64,000 nucleotides of DNA from positions 124,001 through 188,000 of the forward strand of contig NZ_VNJK01000002.1 of NCBI RefSeq assembly GCF_007786455.1, given 5' to 3'. The notes beneath the pieces are model-generated. The model was not told the origin of the DNA, ran no database searches, and worked only from the letters and a program-made list of their open reading frames with translations. Below are positions 19,354 to 28,558 of this stretch, one piece after another. Made by a program: the position numbers and the translations under genes. The DNA comes from Paenibacillus agilis. GTDB lineage: Bacteria > Bacillota > Bacilli > Paenibacillales > Paenibacillaceae. Every line of letters starts with the position of its first letter. Positions within the stretch are counted from its first letter, which is position 1.

Positions 19354-20967
19354 TTACCTCCCCGCCTGGATACTGTGAATAATATGCTCGATTCCTTGCT
19401 CAACTGGCATAGTAACAAAGGTTGGCATTACACCTATTAAAATAATGGCGAGCGTCAGCACAATAGCTGGCACTGCTTCAACAGCTTGTGTCCCTTTAAG
19501 CTGAGCAAATCGCTTATCCATTGGTCCATACGTTATTTCCAACACTCCGCGCAAGACATATACAGCACTTAAAATGATGCCGATTCCTCCTGCAATAGCC
19601 GCCCACGGCAGTTGGCCATACAAGCCTAGCAGAGACAACAGTTCCGCCATAAAGCCAGACAAGCCTGGTAGCCCAAGCGAAGCTAAGCCTGCCAGCAGCA
19701 GTACTGCACTTAAAAATGGTAGTCGCTTCGCTAATCCACCCAGCTCATCAATACGACTCGTTCCGGTTCGTTCCAACAAACAGCCTACTACTAAGAAGAA
19801 CAAAGCTGATATAAAGCCATGCGAGACCATTTGCAAGACAGCTCCTTGCAGGCCAATATCATTCATCGCAGCGATGCCTAGCAAGACAAATCCCATATGA
19901 CTAATGCTTGAGTAAGCCAGCAAGAGACGCAGTTCTTTTTGCACAAAAGCAAGAAGAGCTCCATAAACGATGTTAACAAGACCGATGATAGCGAGTACCG
20001 TCGACCAAGAGGCGAATGATTGTGGCAGCAAAGCAACGCCGAATTGAATAAGTCCATACGCTCCCATCTTCAGCAGTACTCCTGAGTGAAGCATGACCAC
20101 TGGTGTTGGTGCTTCCATATGGACACGCAGCATCCATGTGTGGAAAGGGAAGATCGGAAGCTTAATACCAAAGGCTACGAGGAGTAAAATAAAAGCTATC
20201 GTTCTCCAAGCTTCGGACAAATAAAAAGGATTGAAGCTGCTAGCTGGCCCAGGCAGCGTATTAACAAACGATTGTGCATCACCTAGCTGACGAATTATTT
20301 GCTCAAGATCACCGCTGTAAACAAGGTACGGCGACGCACCTGCTTCTCCATGAACAGCGAGACCTGCCGTTACAGTTAGTATAAGAAAGGCTATCAGCAG
20401 CAAAGCAGAGCCTAGACCGTTGTAGACAAGGAAGCGATTGGCAGCCTTCTCTCGTTTAGCAAAACCCCATATTCCAATCAAGAAAAACATCGGCACTAGT
20501 GTCCATTCAAAAAATAGAAAAAACAAGAACAAGTCTCTTGCCATAAACACACCCAACATGCCTACCTCAAGCAGCAAAAACCAGATGTAATAGCTCTTCA
20601 CACGCTGCCTGATCGTTAAGGAGGCCCATGCTGCCATAGCTGTCACAATGGCTGTCATTACCACCAGCGGAAGTGACAAACCACCGATACTCAAATGGTA
20701 ATCAATCTGGAATGACCAAGACTGTAAAAGAGGCTGCATTGCCTCGATATTTAATGGTATCGAGATCCAGTTGTATCGTTCAGTTAAGTTGTTTTCCTGT
20801 CCTCCAACATTCGCATTTGCATATACGAAGAGAGCAAGCAGTAAAGGTAGCAGAGCAGTCGCAATACCGATACAGCGCAGCAGCTTCACACGATTATGAG
20901 GCACAAAGCTAAGTAGTAAAACGCCAACTAGCGGTGAGAACATAAGCAAAGTTAACCACGGCACCAT
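19354..20967 (-). CDS. nuoM: NADH-quinone oxidoreductase subunit M
   Basis: An antiporter-like proton-translocating subunit of the membrane arm. The 537 residues contain about 14 membrane helices, FFLFFEWTLVPMFFLIGIWG (family Glu in helix 5), KLPIFPFHTWMLRVHMEAPTP and the discontinuous-helix motif around LLLAYSSISHMGFVLLG. It begins immediately after the nuoL stop with AAGGGG nine bases upstream, so the two are translationally linked. Length and motifs are normal. Confidence 0.96.
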   Translation of the reverse strand: MVPWLTLLMFSPLVGVLLLSFVPHNRVKLLRCIGIATALLPLLLALFVYANANVGGQENNLTERYNWISIPLNIEAMQPLLQSWSFQIDYHLSIGGLSLPLVVMTAIVTAMAAWASLTIRQRVKSYYIWFLLLEVGMLGVFMARDLFLFFLFFEWTLVPMFFLIGIWGFAKREKAANRFLVYNGLGSALLLIAFLILTVTAGLAVHGEAGASPYLVYSGDLEQIIRQLGDAQSFVNTLPGPASSFNPFYLSEAWRTIAFILLLVAFGIKLPIFPFHTWMLRVHMEAPTPVVMLHSGVLLKMGAYGLIQFGVALLPQSFASWSTVLAIIGLVNIVYGALLAFVQKELRLLLAYSSISHMGFVLLGIAAMNDIGLQGAVLQMVSHGFISALFFLVVGCLLERTGTSRIDELGGLAKRLPFLSAVLLLAGLASLGLPGLSGFMAELLSLLGLYGQLPWAAIAGGIGIILSAVYVLRGVLEITYGPMDKRFAQLKGTQAVEAVPAIVLTLAIILIGVMPTFVTMPVEQGIEHIIHSIQAGR

Positions 20968-22944
20968 CTACCACAACCCCTTTCCGAGCAGCAGCAGCAA
21001 AAGCAATAATGCGGAGAAGCCGTACAACGACAGCAAGCCATAGGACTGCAATTGACCATTTTGTACTCGTGTAAACAGTTTGCCGAATTGGACCGTGCAG
21101 CTAGCTGTGCACCGAACAACCCCATCGATAATATAACGATCAAAAACGTACAGTACTTTTCCCAACACTTTGAGAGGATAGACAAAAAACAGTGTATACA
21201 GCTCATCGACATAATACTTGCGCTCAATGAGATGGTATAGCGGCTTCAGCACACTGCTCCACCGATCTTCTCGCACGCCGTTCGGTCCGTAGACGACATA
21301 CCCGAGCCCAATCCCGCTCAATGCAACAATCGTAGAAAGGATGATCACGATCCAGTTCGTATGGTCACCAGCCGCCTCACCAGTAAGCCATGTCTCAAAA
21401 CCGCTATTGATCGGCGTATAAACGAAGCCTGCCACCACTGCCAGTATCGCCAGCACGATCAAGGGAATCGTCATCACAGCTGGAGACTCGTGAATAGTAG
21501 ACTCTGTTTCTTTATGTACAATACTTGATGCGTCCGGCTTCCTTCGAGCTCCATCCGCTGCCCCACTTGCTTCAACTGCCGTCTCCGATGTTGATAATGC
21601 ACTTGCTCCTGTGAATGCCATAAAAAACAATCGAGACATATAAAATGCCGTCAAAAATGCGGTTATTATACCAACCACAAATAGCAGCTTGTTGCTTTCC
21701 CAAGCGACGCTCAAAATCGCATCCTTTGACCAAAAGCCAGACAATGGCGGAACTCCAGATAAGGCCAAGGCGCCGATGGCGAAGGTCCATGCCGTAATTT
21801 TCATATTGTGGCCACGCCCGTCGATTTGAAAAATATTTTGGGTATGTACCGCATGAATGACACTACCTGCTCCTAGAAATAACAACGCCTTGAAAAATGC
21901 ATGTGTAAACAAATGAAATATACCTGCTGTAACAGCGCCTAATCCTAGCGCAAGCATCATATAGCCTAATTGACTTACCGTGGAGTAAGCTAGTATTCGC
22001 TTCATATCCCGTTGAGCAATAGCGATTGTTGCGGCAAATATCGCTGTAAATCCCCCAACAGAAGCTACGATTAGCAGCGCTGTCTGAGACACCTGAAAAA
22101 TATCAAATGCCCGAGCCACCAAATAGACACCCGCGGCCACCATCGTTGCCGCATGGATTAACGCCGAAATCGGTGTCGGTCCTTCCATTGCATCAGGCAG
22201 CCACGTATGAAGCGGGAACTGGCCTGATTTGCCTATTGCCCCTAAAAAAATAAGCGAAGCGATCCAAGTCGCTAAACCTGCTGATATCCCGTATTGGGAC
22301 ATCGTGTCCGCGCTAGCAAACACTTGAGCGATGGTCTGAAAATCCAGCGCATGGTTCGGCATATGCCAGAACAAGATTAGAATAGCGATAAGCAGGCCGA
22401 CATCCCCGATTCTCGTCATAATAAAAGCTTTTTTTGCCGCTGCACGTGCGGATGAACGTTCGTACCAGAAGCCAATTAAGAGAAATGAGCATACTCCCAC
22501 TAGCTCCCAAAATATATACAGCTGCAGCAAGTTAGGCGATAAGACTAACCCGAGCATTGAGAACGTAAACAAGCCTATATATGCGAAAAATACAGATTGT
22601 CGCTCATCATCTGCCATATATCCCTTGGCATAAAGATTGACGAGTGTGCTAACTACCGTAACAATGACAAGCATAAGCGCATTTAAGTTGGTCAGTTCAT
22701 AACCGAGCTCAAATTGGACAGCACCAAAGCTCAGCCAATCAAAATTCACAGTGTACACATCTGTATTTGCCGTCAGTCTTTCCAGCAGTATAAGAATGGA
22801 CAGGACACAAGCAATTAATGAGCTGCCAACACCAACGAATGCCGCTGCCCCTTTAGCCGCGCTCCTTGCCAACGTCAGCAAGAGGAACGTAAGTAATGGA
22901 AAAATAGGTACCGCCCACACATACTGCGCATAGACGCTCTCCAT
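20968..22944 (-). CDS. nuoL: NADH-quinone oxidoreductase subunit L
   Basis: The largest antiporter-like subunit, carrying the lateral helix that runs along the membrane arm. The 658 residues include LLQLYIFWELVGVCSFLLIGFW, KSGQFPLHTWLPDAMEGPTPISALIHAATMVAAG and AYSTVSQLGYMMLALG, all standard. A polar, Ala/Ser-rich insert (about 455-490) precedes the lateral-helix part. AAGGAGG precedes the ATG. It follows nuoK in the operon. Confidence 0.96.
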   Translation of the reverse strand: MESVYAQYVWAVPIFPLLTFLLLTLARSAAKGAAAFVGVGSSLIACVLSILILLERLTANTDVYTVNFDWLSFGAVQFELGYELTNLNALMLVIVTVVSTLVNLYAKGYMADDERQSVFFAYIGLFTFSMLGLVLSPNLLQLYIFWELVGVCSFLLIGFWYERSSARAAAKKAFIMTRIGDVGLLIAILILFWHMPNHALDFQTIAQVFASADTMSQYGISAGLATWIASLIFLGAIGKSGQFPLHTWLPDAMEGPTPISALIHAATMVAAGVYLVARAFDIFQVSQTALLIVASVGGFTAIFAATIAIAQRDMKRILAYSTVSQLGYMMLALGLGAVTAGIFHLFTHAFFKALLFLGAGSVIHAVHTQNIFQIDGRGHNMKITAWTFAIGALALSGVPPLSGFWSKDAILSVAWESNKLLFVVGIITAFLTAFYMSRLFFMAFTGASALSTSETAVEASGAADGARRKPDASSIVHKETESTIHESPAVMTIPLIVLAILAVVAGFVYTPINSGFETWLTGEAAGDHTNWIVIILSTIVALSGIGLGYVVYGPNGVREDRWSSVLKPLYHLIERKYYVDELYTLFFVYPLKVLGKVLYVFDRYIIDGVVRCTASCTVQFGKLFTRVQNGQLQSYGLLSLYGFSALLLLLLLLGKGLW

Positions 22945-22964
22945 ATCCCCGCCCTCCTTTCCGA

Positions 22965-23276
22965 TTAGTTTCGCAGTTCATTAAACTCATCCACATTCGT
23001 CGTACCCCGATTGCGGTATAACGCAATTAGAATCGCAATGCCGACCGCTACCTCAGCTGCAGCAATTGCGATGCTAAATAAGGAAAACACTTGTCCTTTC
23101 AAGCTCGGCACAACCCCGTACTTCGAGAACGCAATCAAATTCAAATTAACGGCATTCAGCATCAACTCTATCGACAGCAGTACAATGACAGCACTGCGCT
23201 TCGTTAACACCCCGTATAGTCCAATGCAAAATAAAATAGCAGCCAAAGTTAAATAGGAAGCCAGCATCGAACTCAT
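22965..23276 (-). CDS. nuoK: NADH-quinone oxidoreductase subunit K
   Basis: A small three-helix membrane-arm subunit (103 residues) with the two conserved buried Glu residues in [14 protein letters not shown] and [19 protein letters not shown], which are part of the proton path. The ATG is directly joined to the nuoJ stop (TAAATG), with GAGGAGG inside the end of nuoJ, so translation is coupled. Confidence 0.97.
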   Translation of the reverse strand: MSSMLASYLTLAAILFCIGLYGVLTKRSAVIVLLSIELMLNAVNLNLIAFSKYGVVPSLKGQVFSLFSIAIAAAEVAVGIAILIALYRNRGTTNVDEFNELRN

Positions 23277-23843
23277 TTACTCCGCCTCCTCTCTAGTGGC
23301 AGAGCCGGCTACTTCTTTTTCCTCCGCATCATGCTTAGCCACAACAATTGCTCCGATAAAGGCAACCGTTAGCAGCACAGACAGCAGTTCAAACGGAATG
23401 ACATGCGCAGTGAAGATCTGTTTTCCTAATTCCAACGTATTGTCCTCGGCAAGCGGACCTACTGCGGGAATCGATGGAAATGAAGTGCTGCGAATGGCGA
23501 AAAATATAGCGCCAAAAAGAGCTAAACAGCCAACCCCAGCTAATATACCTTTCCATTGAATGCGAGGTGACTCTTCTAACTGGTCATGCTTGGTCATCAT
23601 AATGCCGAATATCATCAGAATGGAGATGGCCCCCGCATAAACAAGAATTTGGACGGTCGCTACAAATTCCGCCTCAAGCAGTACATACACGCCTGCTAAA
23701 CCAATAAACGTGAAAGCCAACGATACGACCATGTGTATAATTTTGCTGAAGTGCAACATGAATACAGCACCTGAAATAATGCATACGGCCAATATAAGAA
23801 ACAATATCGAATGACCGTTCCAAACAAAGTTGAGCTCAAACAT
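23277..23843 (-). CDS. nuoJ: NADH-quinone oxidoreductase subunit J
   Basis: A five-helix membrane subunit (188 residues) next to NuoH and NuoK. The FTFIGLAGVYVLLEAEFVA region and QILVYAGAISILMIFGIMMT are family signatures. The real start is taken as ATG 23843 (MFELNF), preceded by GGGAGG and overlapping the nuoI stop by eight bases; a 22-residue longer form would run into nuoI. The C-terminus is charged (KHDAEEKEVAGSATREEAE). Confidence 0.96.
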   Translation of the reverse strand: MFELNFVWNGHSILFLILAVCIISGAVFMLHFSKIIHMVVSLAFTFIGLAGVYVLLEAEFVATVQILVYAGAISILMIFGIMMTKHDQLEESPRIQWKGILAGVGCLALFGAIFFAIRSTSFPSIPAVGPLAEDNTLELGKQIFTAHVIPFELLSVLLTVAFIGAIVVAKHDAEEKEVAGSATREEAE

Positions 23844-24288
23844 CTTTTTTCCCGCCTCCCTTCGGAAGCATTGAAATGTTGTCATAGCGAATTTGCTGAT
23901 TGTTTCCATTCAGCCACTCTCTATCTTTGAACAACGTATCGCGGCTATAGGTAGCCAACTCAAAGTTATTCGTCATCATAATCGCCTCTGTCGGACATAC
24001 TTCCGTACACAAATCACATAAGATGCATATTTCAAAATTAATATCGTACGTATCGATAACCTTTCCCTTCTTAGTAGGGTCTGGATGCGGCTTGCCAGTT
24101 AGCGTTATGCAATCCGTAGGACAAATGCGCGCACAGGCGTTGCAAACGATACACTTATCAGGGTCAAAATGCTGAACTCCTCGGAATCGCTCTGGCATCT
24201 GCATTGGTACATCAGGATAGGCATACGTAACTTTTTTGGATGTCATAGCTTTCAGGGTGACCGCCAATCCTTTAAACAACCCTTTCAC
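23836..24288 (-). CDS. nuoI: NADH-quinone oxidoreductase subunit I (2 x [4Fe-4S])
   Basis: NuoI carries the two [4Fe-4S] clusters (N6a, N6b) that pass electrons toward cluster N2. Both cysteine motifs are intact: CIVCNACARICPTDC and CILCDLCTEVCPTEA. GTG 24288 is chosen because GGAGG is seven bases upstream; the preceding 20 codons do not look like the family. The product has 150 residues. Because clusters are needed at several positions in this operon, the Fur-linked RNA unit at 28.3 kb is an interesting neighbour. Confidence 0.96.
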   Translation of the reverse strand: MKGLFKGLAVTLKAMTSKKVTYAYPDVPMQMPERFRGVQHFDPDKCIVCNACARICPTDCITLTGKPHPDPTKKGKVIDTYDINFEICILCDLCTEVCPTEAIMMTNNFELATYSRDTLFKDREWLNGNNQQIRYDNISMLPKGGGKKDV

Positions 24289-24355
24289 AGACTTCCCTCC
24301 ATTCACCTGCTTCTTCCTTAAGCATTCACTGAGTGTTGAGACTTTCATGCCGAAT

Positions 24356-25366
24356 CTATTTCACGACCAGTTCGATGTACGCTGCTGTAACAAAAATATT
24401 GATTAACGCAAGCGGCAGCAGTACCTTCCAACCGAAACTCATCAATTGATCAACACGGATACGCGGCATCGTTGCACGCAGCCAAAATAAGAAAAATACA
24501 ACGCACACAAACTTCAACATGAACCACAGCAAGCCAGGGATGAAATCCAGTATGGCAAGCGGCGGATGCCAGCCGCCAAGGAACAACACGGTTGTTAAAC
24601 TAGCAATCGCGAACACGTACACATACTCCGCCAGCATGAAGAAAGCAAAGCGGAATCCGCTGTACTCCACATGATAGCCCGCCACCAACTCCGACTCTGC
24701 TTCAGGCAAGTCAAAAGGGGTTCGATTTAGTTCAGATACAGCCGCGATCATAAACACAACAAAGCCAATGATTTGCGGAAGCAGGTTCCATTCCCAAAAA
24801 TTACTGCCCTGCCCCTCCACAATTCTGCGCAGGCTTAAGCCTCCACTTAGCATGACAACGCCGACTACTGATATGACGAGTGGAATTTCATAACTTATCA
24901 TTTGTGCCGCTGAGCGCATGCCCCCGATTAAGGAATATTTATTGTTGGAGGCCCATCCGCCCAAAATAATGCCAATCGTGGACAAACTAGAAAGAGCTGC
25001 ATAATAGAGCAGCCCTACATTTAGGTCTGCAAAATACAAGGAAGGTGTGTAAGGGATAACCGCCAAGACTGCAAAGGCAGGGACGAATGTAATAATAGGA
25101 GCTAGTATGAATAAGGTGCGGTCCGCTTTTTGCGGAATGGTATCTTCTTTGATGAGGAGCTTTAATACGTCTGCGACAGACTGGAGCAACCCTAATGGGC
25201 CGACACGAGTTGGACCATGCCTGAACTGCATCCAGCCGATTACTTTGCGTTCGAAATATATCGCATAGGTAACGAATCCTAATACGATAAATAGAAACAC
25301 GATTGCCCAGCCAAGGAAAATGAGACCGTTCTGCCAAGTTAGTGTCTGTTGAATCAGTTCATTCAT
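24356..25366 (-). CDS. nuoH: NADH-quinone oxidoreductase subunit H
   Basis: NuoH forms the quinone chamber at the joint between peripheral and membrane arms. The 336-residue protein has eight helices and the conserved loops YFERKVIGWMQFRHGPTRVGP, LNRTPFDLPEAESELVAGYH and VEYSGFRFAFFMLAEY. The ATG at 25366 overlaps the nuoD stop (TAATG) with GGAGGTGG upstream; a TTG two codons earlier is possible. Confidence 0.97.
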   Translation of the reverse strand: MNELIQQTLTWQNGLIFLGWAIVFLFIVLGFVTYAIYFERKVIGWMQFRHGPTRVGPLGLLQSVADVLKLLIKEDTIPQKADRTLFILAPIITFVPAFAVLAVIPYTPSLYFADLNVGLLYYAALSSLSTIGIILGGWASNNKYSLIGGMRSAAQMISYEIPLVISVVGVVMLSGGLSLRRIVEGQGSNFWEWNLLPQIIGFVVFMIAAVSELNRTPFDLPEAESELVAGYHVEYSGFRFAFFMLAEYVYVFAIASLTTVLFLGGWHPPLAILDFIPGLLWFMLKFVCVVFFLFWLRATMPRIRVDQLMSFGWKVLLPLALINIFVTAAYIELVVK

Positions 25367-26466
25367 TAGCAATCCACCTCCCCAACTACGATGTCGACTC
25401 CGCCAAGAATCGTAATTAGATTGGTCATCGACTGACCAACGAGCAGTTCCGGCAAGATTTGCAGATTCACAAAAGAAGGTCTTCGGAATTTCAATCGGTA
25501 CGGTTCTGCTTTGCCTTTCGAAACGATGTAGCAGCCGATTTCGCCGCGAGGCGATTCAATTCGGGCATATACTTCACCAGCAGGTGGACGAATGACACGC
25601 GGTACTTTGCCCATGGTCTCGCCTCCGGATGGAAACTGCTCTACCGCCTGCTCCAAAATACGCAAACTCTGTACGATTTCCTCAATTCGAAGCAAATAGC
25701 GGTCATAGCAGTCTCCGTTGAAAGAAAGCGGCACATCAAAGTCAAAGCGCTCATAGAGGCTGTATGGCTCCTGCTTGCGCAAATCCCAGTTCACGCCTGT
25801 ACAACGCAAATTAGCACCGCTCAACCCGTATGCAATCGCCGTCTGTGCATCATATTTACCTACGCCTTTAATCCGCGCTAGGAAAATCTCATTTCCACTG
25901 ACTAACTTGTCGTATTCTTTCAACCGCTTGCGCATATAGGGGACAAAATCGCGCACCTTATCGATCCAACCACTAGGGGCATCCCATTTGACTCCTCCTA
26001 CACGCATATAATTGTAGGTAAGTCGCGCTCCGCACAGCTCATTGAATAGATCTATAATGACTTCACGATCACGGAACGCATACAGAAATGGACTCATTGC
26101 CCCGATATCCAGCAAATACGTTCCCCACCAAACCAGATGACTAGCCACTCGCTGCAGCTCCATGACGATTAGGCGCATAAACTCAGCCCGTTCTGGGACT
26201 TCAATGCTCATCATCTTCTCCACAGCGTGCACGAGCACATAATTGTTCGTCATTGCAGAGACATAATCCATCCGGTCAGTGTAAGGAATAATTTGCGTAT
26301 AGTTCAATTGCTCCGCCAGCTTCTCTGTGCCACGGTGTAAGTATCCCATAACAGGCGTTGCTTCTTTTATGACTTCACCATCCAGCTTCAGTACAATGCG
26401 AAACACGCCATGTGTACTTGGATGCTGAGGTCCAACATTCAATAGCAATTCCTCCGTGCGAATCAA
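25366..26466 (-). CDS. nuoD: NADH-quinone oxidoreductase subunit D
   Basis: The 49-kDa-type subunit, derived from the [NiFe]-hydrogenase large subunit, contributes the quinone site. It begins RTEELLLNVGPQHPSTHG, includes GYLHRGTEKLAEQLNYTQ and ends VGQSMTNLITILGGVDIVVGEVD. The start is TTG 26466, ten bases after GGAGG, and matches the family N-terminus. It is a separate gene from nuoC (no NuoCD fusion). 366 residues, full length. Confidence 0.97.
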   Translation of the reverse strand: MIRTEELLLNVGPQHPSTHGVFRIVLKLDGEVIKEATPVMGYLHRGTEKLAEQLNYTQIIPYTDRMDYVSAMTNNYVLVHAVEKMMSIEVPERAEFMRLIVMELQRVASHLVWWGTYLLDIGAMSPFLYAFRDREVIIDLFNELCGARLTYNYMRVGGVKWDAPSGWIDKVRDFVPYMRKRLKEYDKLVSGNEIFLARIKGVGKYDAQTAIAYGLSGANLRCTGVNWDLRKQEPYSLYERFDFDVPLSFNGDCYDRYLLRIEEIVQSLRILEQAVEQFPSGGETMGKVPRVIRPPAGEVYARIESPRGEIGCYIVSKGKAEPYRLKFRRPSFVNLQILPELLVGQSMTNLITILGGVDIVVGEVDC

Positions 26467-26471
26467 CGCGA

Positions 26472-27065
26472 TTACACCTCCGAATCTGACGGATCATAAT
26501 CTTTACGCAGTGGATGACCCACCCAATCATCTGGCATCATGATGCGCCTTAAGTCTGGATGTCCGGGGAAATCAATTCCGAGCAAGTCATACACTTCACG
26601 CTCATTCCAATTGGCCGTTGGCCACAGTGGAGTTACAGAAGGTATCGACGGTTGCTCCCTCTCCGTCTTCACATGAACCGCAATCTCCCGCCTAGTTTGC
26701 AGGCTGATTAGATGGTAAACAACCTCAAGCTCATCTCCCAAATCAACGCCAGCCAGGTTTCTTAAATAGTCGCATGACCAATCTTTATTTACCTGGAGCC
26801 AATGAGCAGCAGCAAGCCAATGACCCTTTTTTACTGTTATCGTGGGCAGATGTCCGTTCACTTCGTTAATAACAGCTTCCTCTACAGCACCTTCTGCTAT
26901 GTCGTGCTTCAATTGCTCGACTAGACGGTCAAGTCTAGCTTGAGGAGTATCTTCTACCTGTTCCGTTCGTTCGGTTACATAATCGTTGTCTTGCTCCACT
27001 TGCTCTGCGTGTTCAGATGATTCTGTTGCATGAGTGATTGGGGTTTCCTCTGGCTTGTCACTCAT
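26472..27065 (-). CDS. nuoC: NADH-quinone oxidoreductase subunit C with acidic N-terminal extension
   Basis: The 30-kDa-type subunit (197 residues). The C-terminal half carries the signature [31 protein letters not shown] and ends HPLRKDYDP. About 40 residues at the N-terminus are Glu/Asp/Gln/Thr-rich and low in hydrophobics, so probably disordered; such extensions occur in some Bacilli. The ATG overlaps the nuoB stop by four bases (translational coupling). Confidence 0.95.
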   Translation of the reverse strand: MSDKPEETPITHATESSEHAEQVEQDNDYVTERTEQVEDTPQARLDRLVEQLKHDIAEGAVEEAVINEVNGHLPTITVKKGHWLAAAHWLQVNKDWSCDYLRNLAGVDLGDELEVVYHLISLQTRREIAVHVKTEREQPSIPSVTPLWPTANWNEREVYDLLGIDFPGHPDLRRIMMPDDWVGHPLRKDYDPSDSEV

Positions 27066-27580
27066 CGGATTGTCACCCGTCTTCCTGTCTTCGCTTCGTA
27101 ACGTATTTTTTCTTGCAGCTTATTGATTCCATAAATTAAAGCAGCAGGGTTCGGGGGACAACCTGGAATATACACATCTACAGGAACAACCAGATCGACA
27201 CCATTTACAACCGCATAAGACTTCACATAGGGGCCACCAGCTGTTGCACATGAGCCCATCGCAATAACCCACTTTGGTTCAGGCATCTGATCATATAAAC
27301 GACGCAGCAGTGGTGCCATCTTTTTCGTTACTGTACCAGCTACAATCATGACGTCCGATTGACGAGGCGATGTGCGAAACATAACCCCAAAACGGTCCAA
27401 ATCATAATGGGAAGCACCTGTCCCCATCATCTCAATCGCGCAGCAAGCGAGTCCGAATGTCAATGGCCACAGTGAATTGCTGCGAGCCCACGCCTTTAAC
27501 TGCTCCAGCGTTCCCATAAACACGTTTCGTTCAAGCTCACGACGCTCATCAGGTGATATCGAATCTAACGCGAATTCCAT
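27062..27580 (-). CDS. nuoB: NADH-quinone oxidoreductase subunit B (cluster N2)
   Basis: NuoB binds the terminal [4Fe-4S] cluster N2 that reduces quinone. The ligand motifs are present: [21 protein letters not shown] and IPGCPPNP. 172 residues, normal length. The start lies inside the 3' end of nuoA (16-base overlap) after AAGGTG. Confidence 0.97.
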   Translation of the reverse strand: MEFALDSISPDERRELERNVFMGTLEQLKAWARSNSLWPLTFGLACCAIEMMGTGASHYDLDRFGVMFRTSPRQSDVMIVAGTVTKKMAPLLRRLYDQMPEPKWVIAMGSCATAGGPYVKSYAVVNGVDLVVPVDVYIPGCPPNPAALIYGINKLQEKIRYEAKTGRRVTIR

Positions 27581-27933
27581 TTCAACACCTTCTTTTTCCA
27601 GGCATACATCAACCCTACAAGCAGCATGGCTACGAATATTAACATTTCAATCAGCGCAAATAAGCCCAAGTGATTGTAAGCGACAGCCCAAGGATATAAG
27701 AAAACGGTTTCCACATCGAAAATAACGAACATCAACGCAAACAAATAATAACGAATGTTGAATCGGACTTGTCCTGCCCCCACAGGCTCATTCCCACTCT
27801 CATAAGTCGTCATCTTCATTGCAGTCGGCTTATTCGGCCGTAAATATCGTCCAAGCGTAAGTGCAGCAATAGGCAGCATAATGCCTAGAGCTATAAAAAT
27901 AACTACAATGACGTAATTGTTAATATAGGCCAT
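27565..27933 (-). CDS. nuoA: NADH-quinone oxidoreductase subunit A
   Basis: A three-helix membrane subunit (122 residues) with the conserved [10 protein letters not shown] and [31 protein letters not shown] 27933 follows GGAGG by eight bases; the open frame continues 37 codons upstream without family similarity. It is the first gene of the operon. A possible promoter (TTGAGC-N17-TAATAG) lies about 90 bases upstream; transcription could also be affected by the Fur-controlled unit further up. Confidence 0.95.
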   Translation of the reverse strand: MAYINNYVIVVIFIALGIMLPIAALTLGRYLRPNKPTAMKMTTYESGNEPVGAGQVRFNIRYYLFALMFVIFDVETVFLYPWAVAYNHLGLFALIEMLIFVAMLLVGLMYAWKKKVLKWNSR

Positions 27934-28228
27934 AATCATCTCCTCCGTCTGGCAAATAAGAGCATTCATTACTTGCCCGTTGTTCACCCCACATAGAGAT
28001 AGCCAAACAAGCCACCTATTAAGATGTATATGAAGTTCGCTCAAAATGAGAATACAATCTTCGCTTGAAAACGATGTTTGAAGGGAACGGAGATACTTGA
28101 ATAGTTATAACGAAGTTATAGTGATAATGCTGCGGTGAAGTACGGATAATGATTGATAAACAACTCGTGCTTGTATGATAAGGAAGAGTTAATAAGAAGG
28201 AGAAGAGGTCATTTTAACTTTCGGAGAC

Positions 28229-28260
28229 AAAAAAAAGGACCGCGGCTACCACCCGCGGTC
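28229..28260 (-). terminator. Strong terminator of the Fur-controlled unit
   Basis: GACCGCGG (28238-28245) and CCGCGGTC (28253-28260) form a perfect 8-bp GC-rich stem with a 7-base loop; the minus strand continues with eight T. Confidence 0.9.
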
Positions 28261-28365
28261 AATGGAGGATGAGGAAACTACCTTACAACCAACCTACTGC
28301 AACGTCTGACCAAGAAGTAAGTCTTAACTGATAAGGGGGGGATAATCCGTTCTCAATTTTGTCCT

Positions 28366-28380
28366 TGAGAATGATTATCA
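28366..28380. promoter_or_regulatory. Fur box, downstream of the transcription start
   Basis: TGAGAATGATTATCA matches 13 of 14 defined positions of the 7-1-7 Fur motif TGATAATnATTATCA. It covers about +10 to +24 of the minus-strand unit, a repressing position. A third, weaker match (GGATAATCCG...) lies near 28340. Confidence 0.75.
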
Positions 28381-28395
28381 ATCTTAACTGAATTC

Positions 28396-28424
28396 AGTAT
28401 ATGATAATCTTTCTCAATTGTCAA
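28396..28424 (-). promoter_or_regulatory. Consensus sigma-A promoter with embedded Fur box
   Basis: TTGACA (28424-28419), a 17-base spacer and TATACT (28401-28396) form a near-perfect vegetative promoter. The spacer contains a second Fur box, TGATAATCTTTCTCA (28402-28416 on plus), matching 12 of 14 positions. Together with the box at 28366 this implies tight iron-responsive repression. Confidence 0.8.
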
Positions 28425-28558
28425 CACATCGGATTGATCATTTTTTAAATGAATATTTTTGGAGCAACCTGTGCCTCTTATTGTTGTTTCAGCTACTCTA
28501 TTTCGTCTTTGTTTTTTTATGGTATAATTATGTAAATACTTACATTGAGGTGAGTGGT

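Larger units (their letters stand above)
28229..28389 (-). ncRNA. Candidate Fur-regulated small RNA, FsrA/RyhB-like
   Basis: A consensus promoter (TTGACA-N17-TATACT) and a strong terminator bracket about 160 bases on the minus strand that contain no ATG and no convincing reading frame. Two Fur boxes cover the promoter and the first transcribed bases. The RNA would carry two C-rich single-stranded stretches, one with seven C in a row (28335-28341) and one reading CCTCATCCTCC (28263-28274 region), both complementary to Shine-Dalgarno sequences, as in iron-sparing sRNAs. The next gene downstream is nuoA of an iron-sulfur-rich complex. Transcript ends are predicted from sequence; expression is not shown. 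Confidence 0.5.

Noticed and set aside
28106..28120. TATAAC-GAA-GTTATA looks like a loxP arm.
   Set aside because: There is one extra base compared with the lox arm, only one copy, no 8-bp spacer with a partner, and no recombinase. Chance palindrome in an AT-rich leader.
28236..28262. Minus-strand GGGTGGTA next to CCGCGG resembles the T-box antiterminator motif.
   Set aside because: No stem I, specifier loop or downstream aminoacyl-tRNA synthetase/amino acid gene is present. The bases are simply the loop and arm of a plain terminator hairpin.
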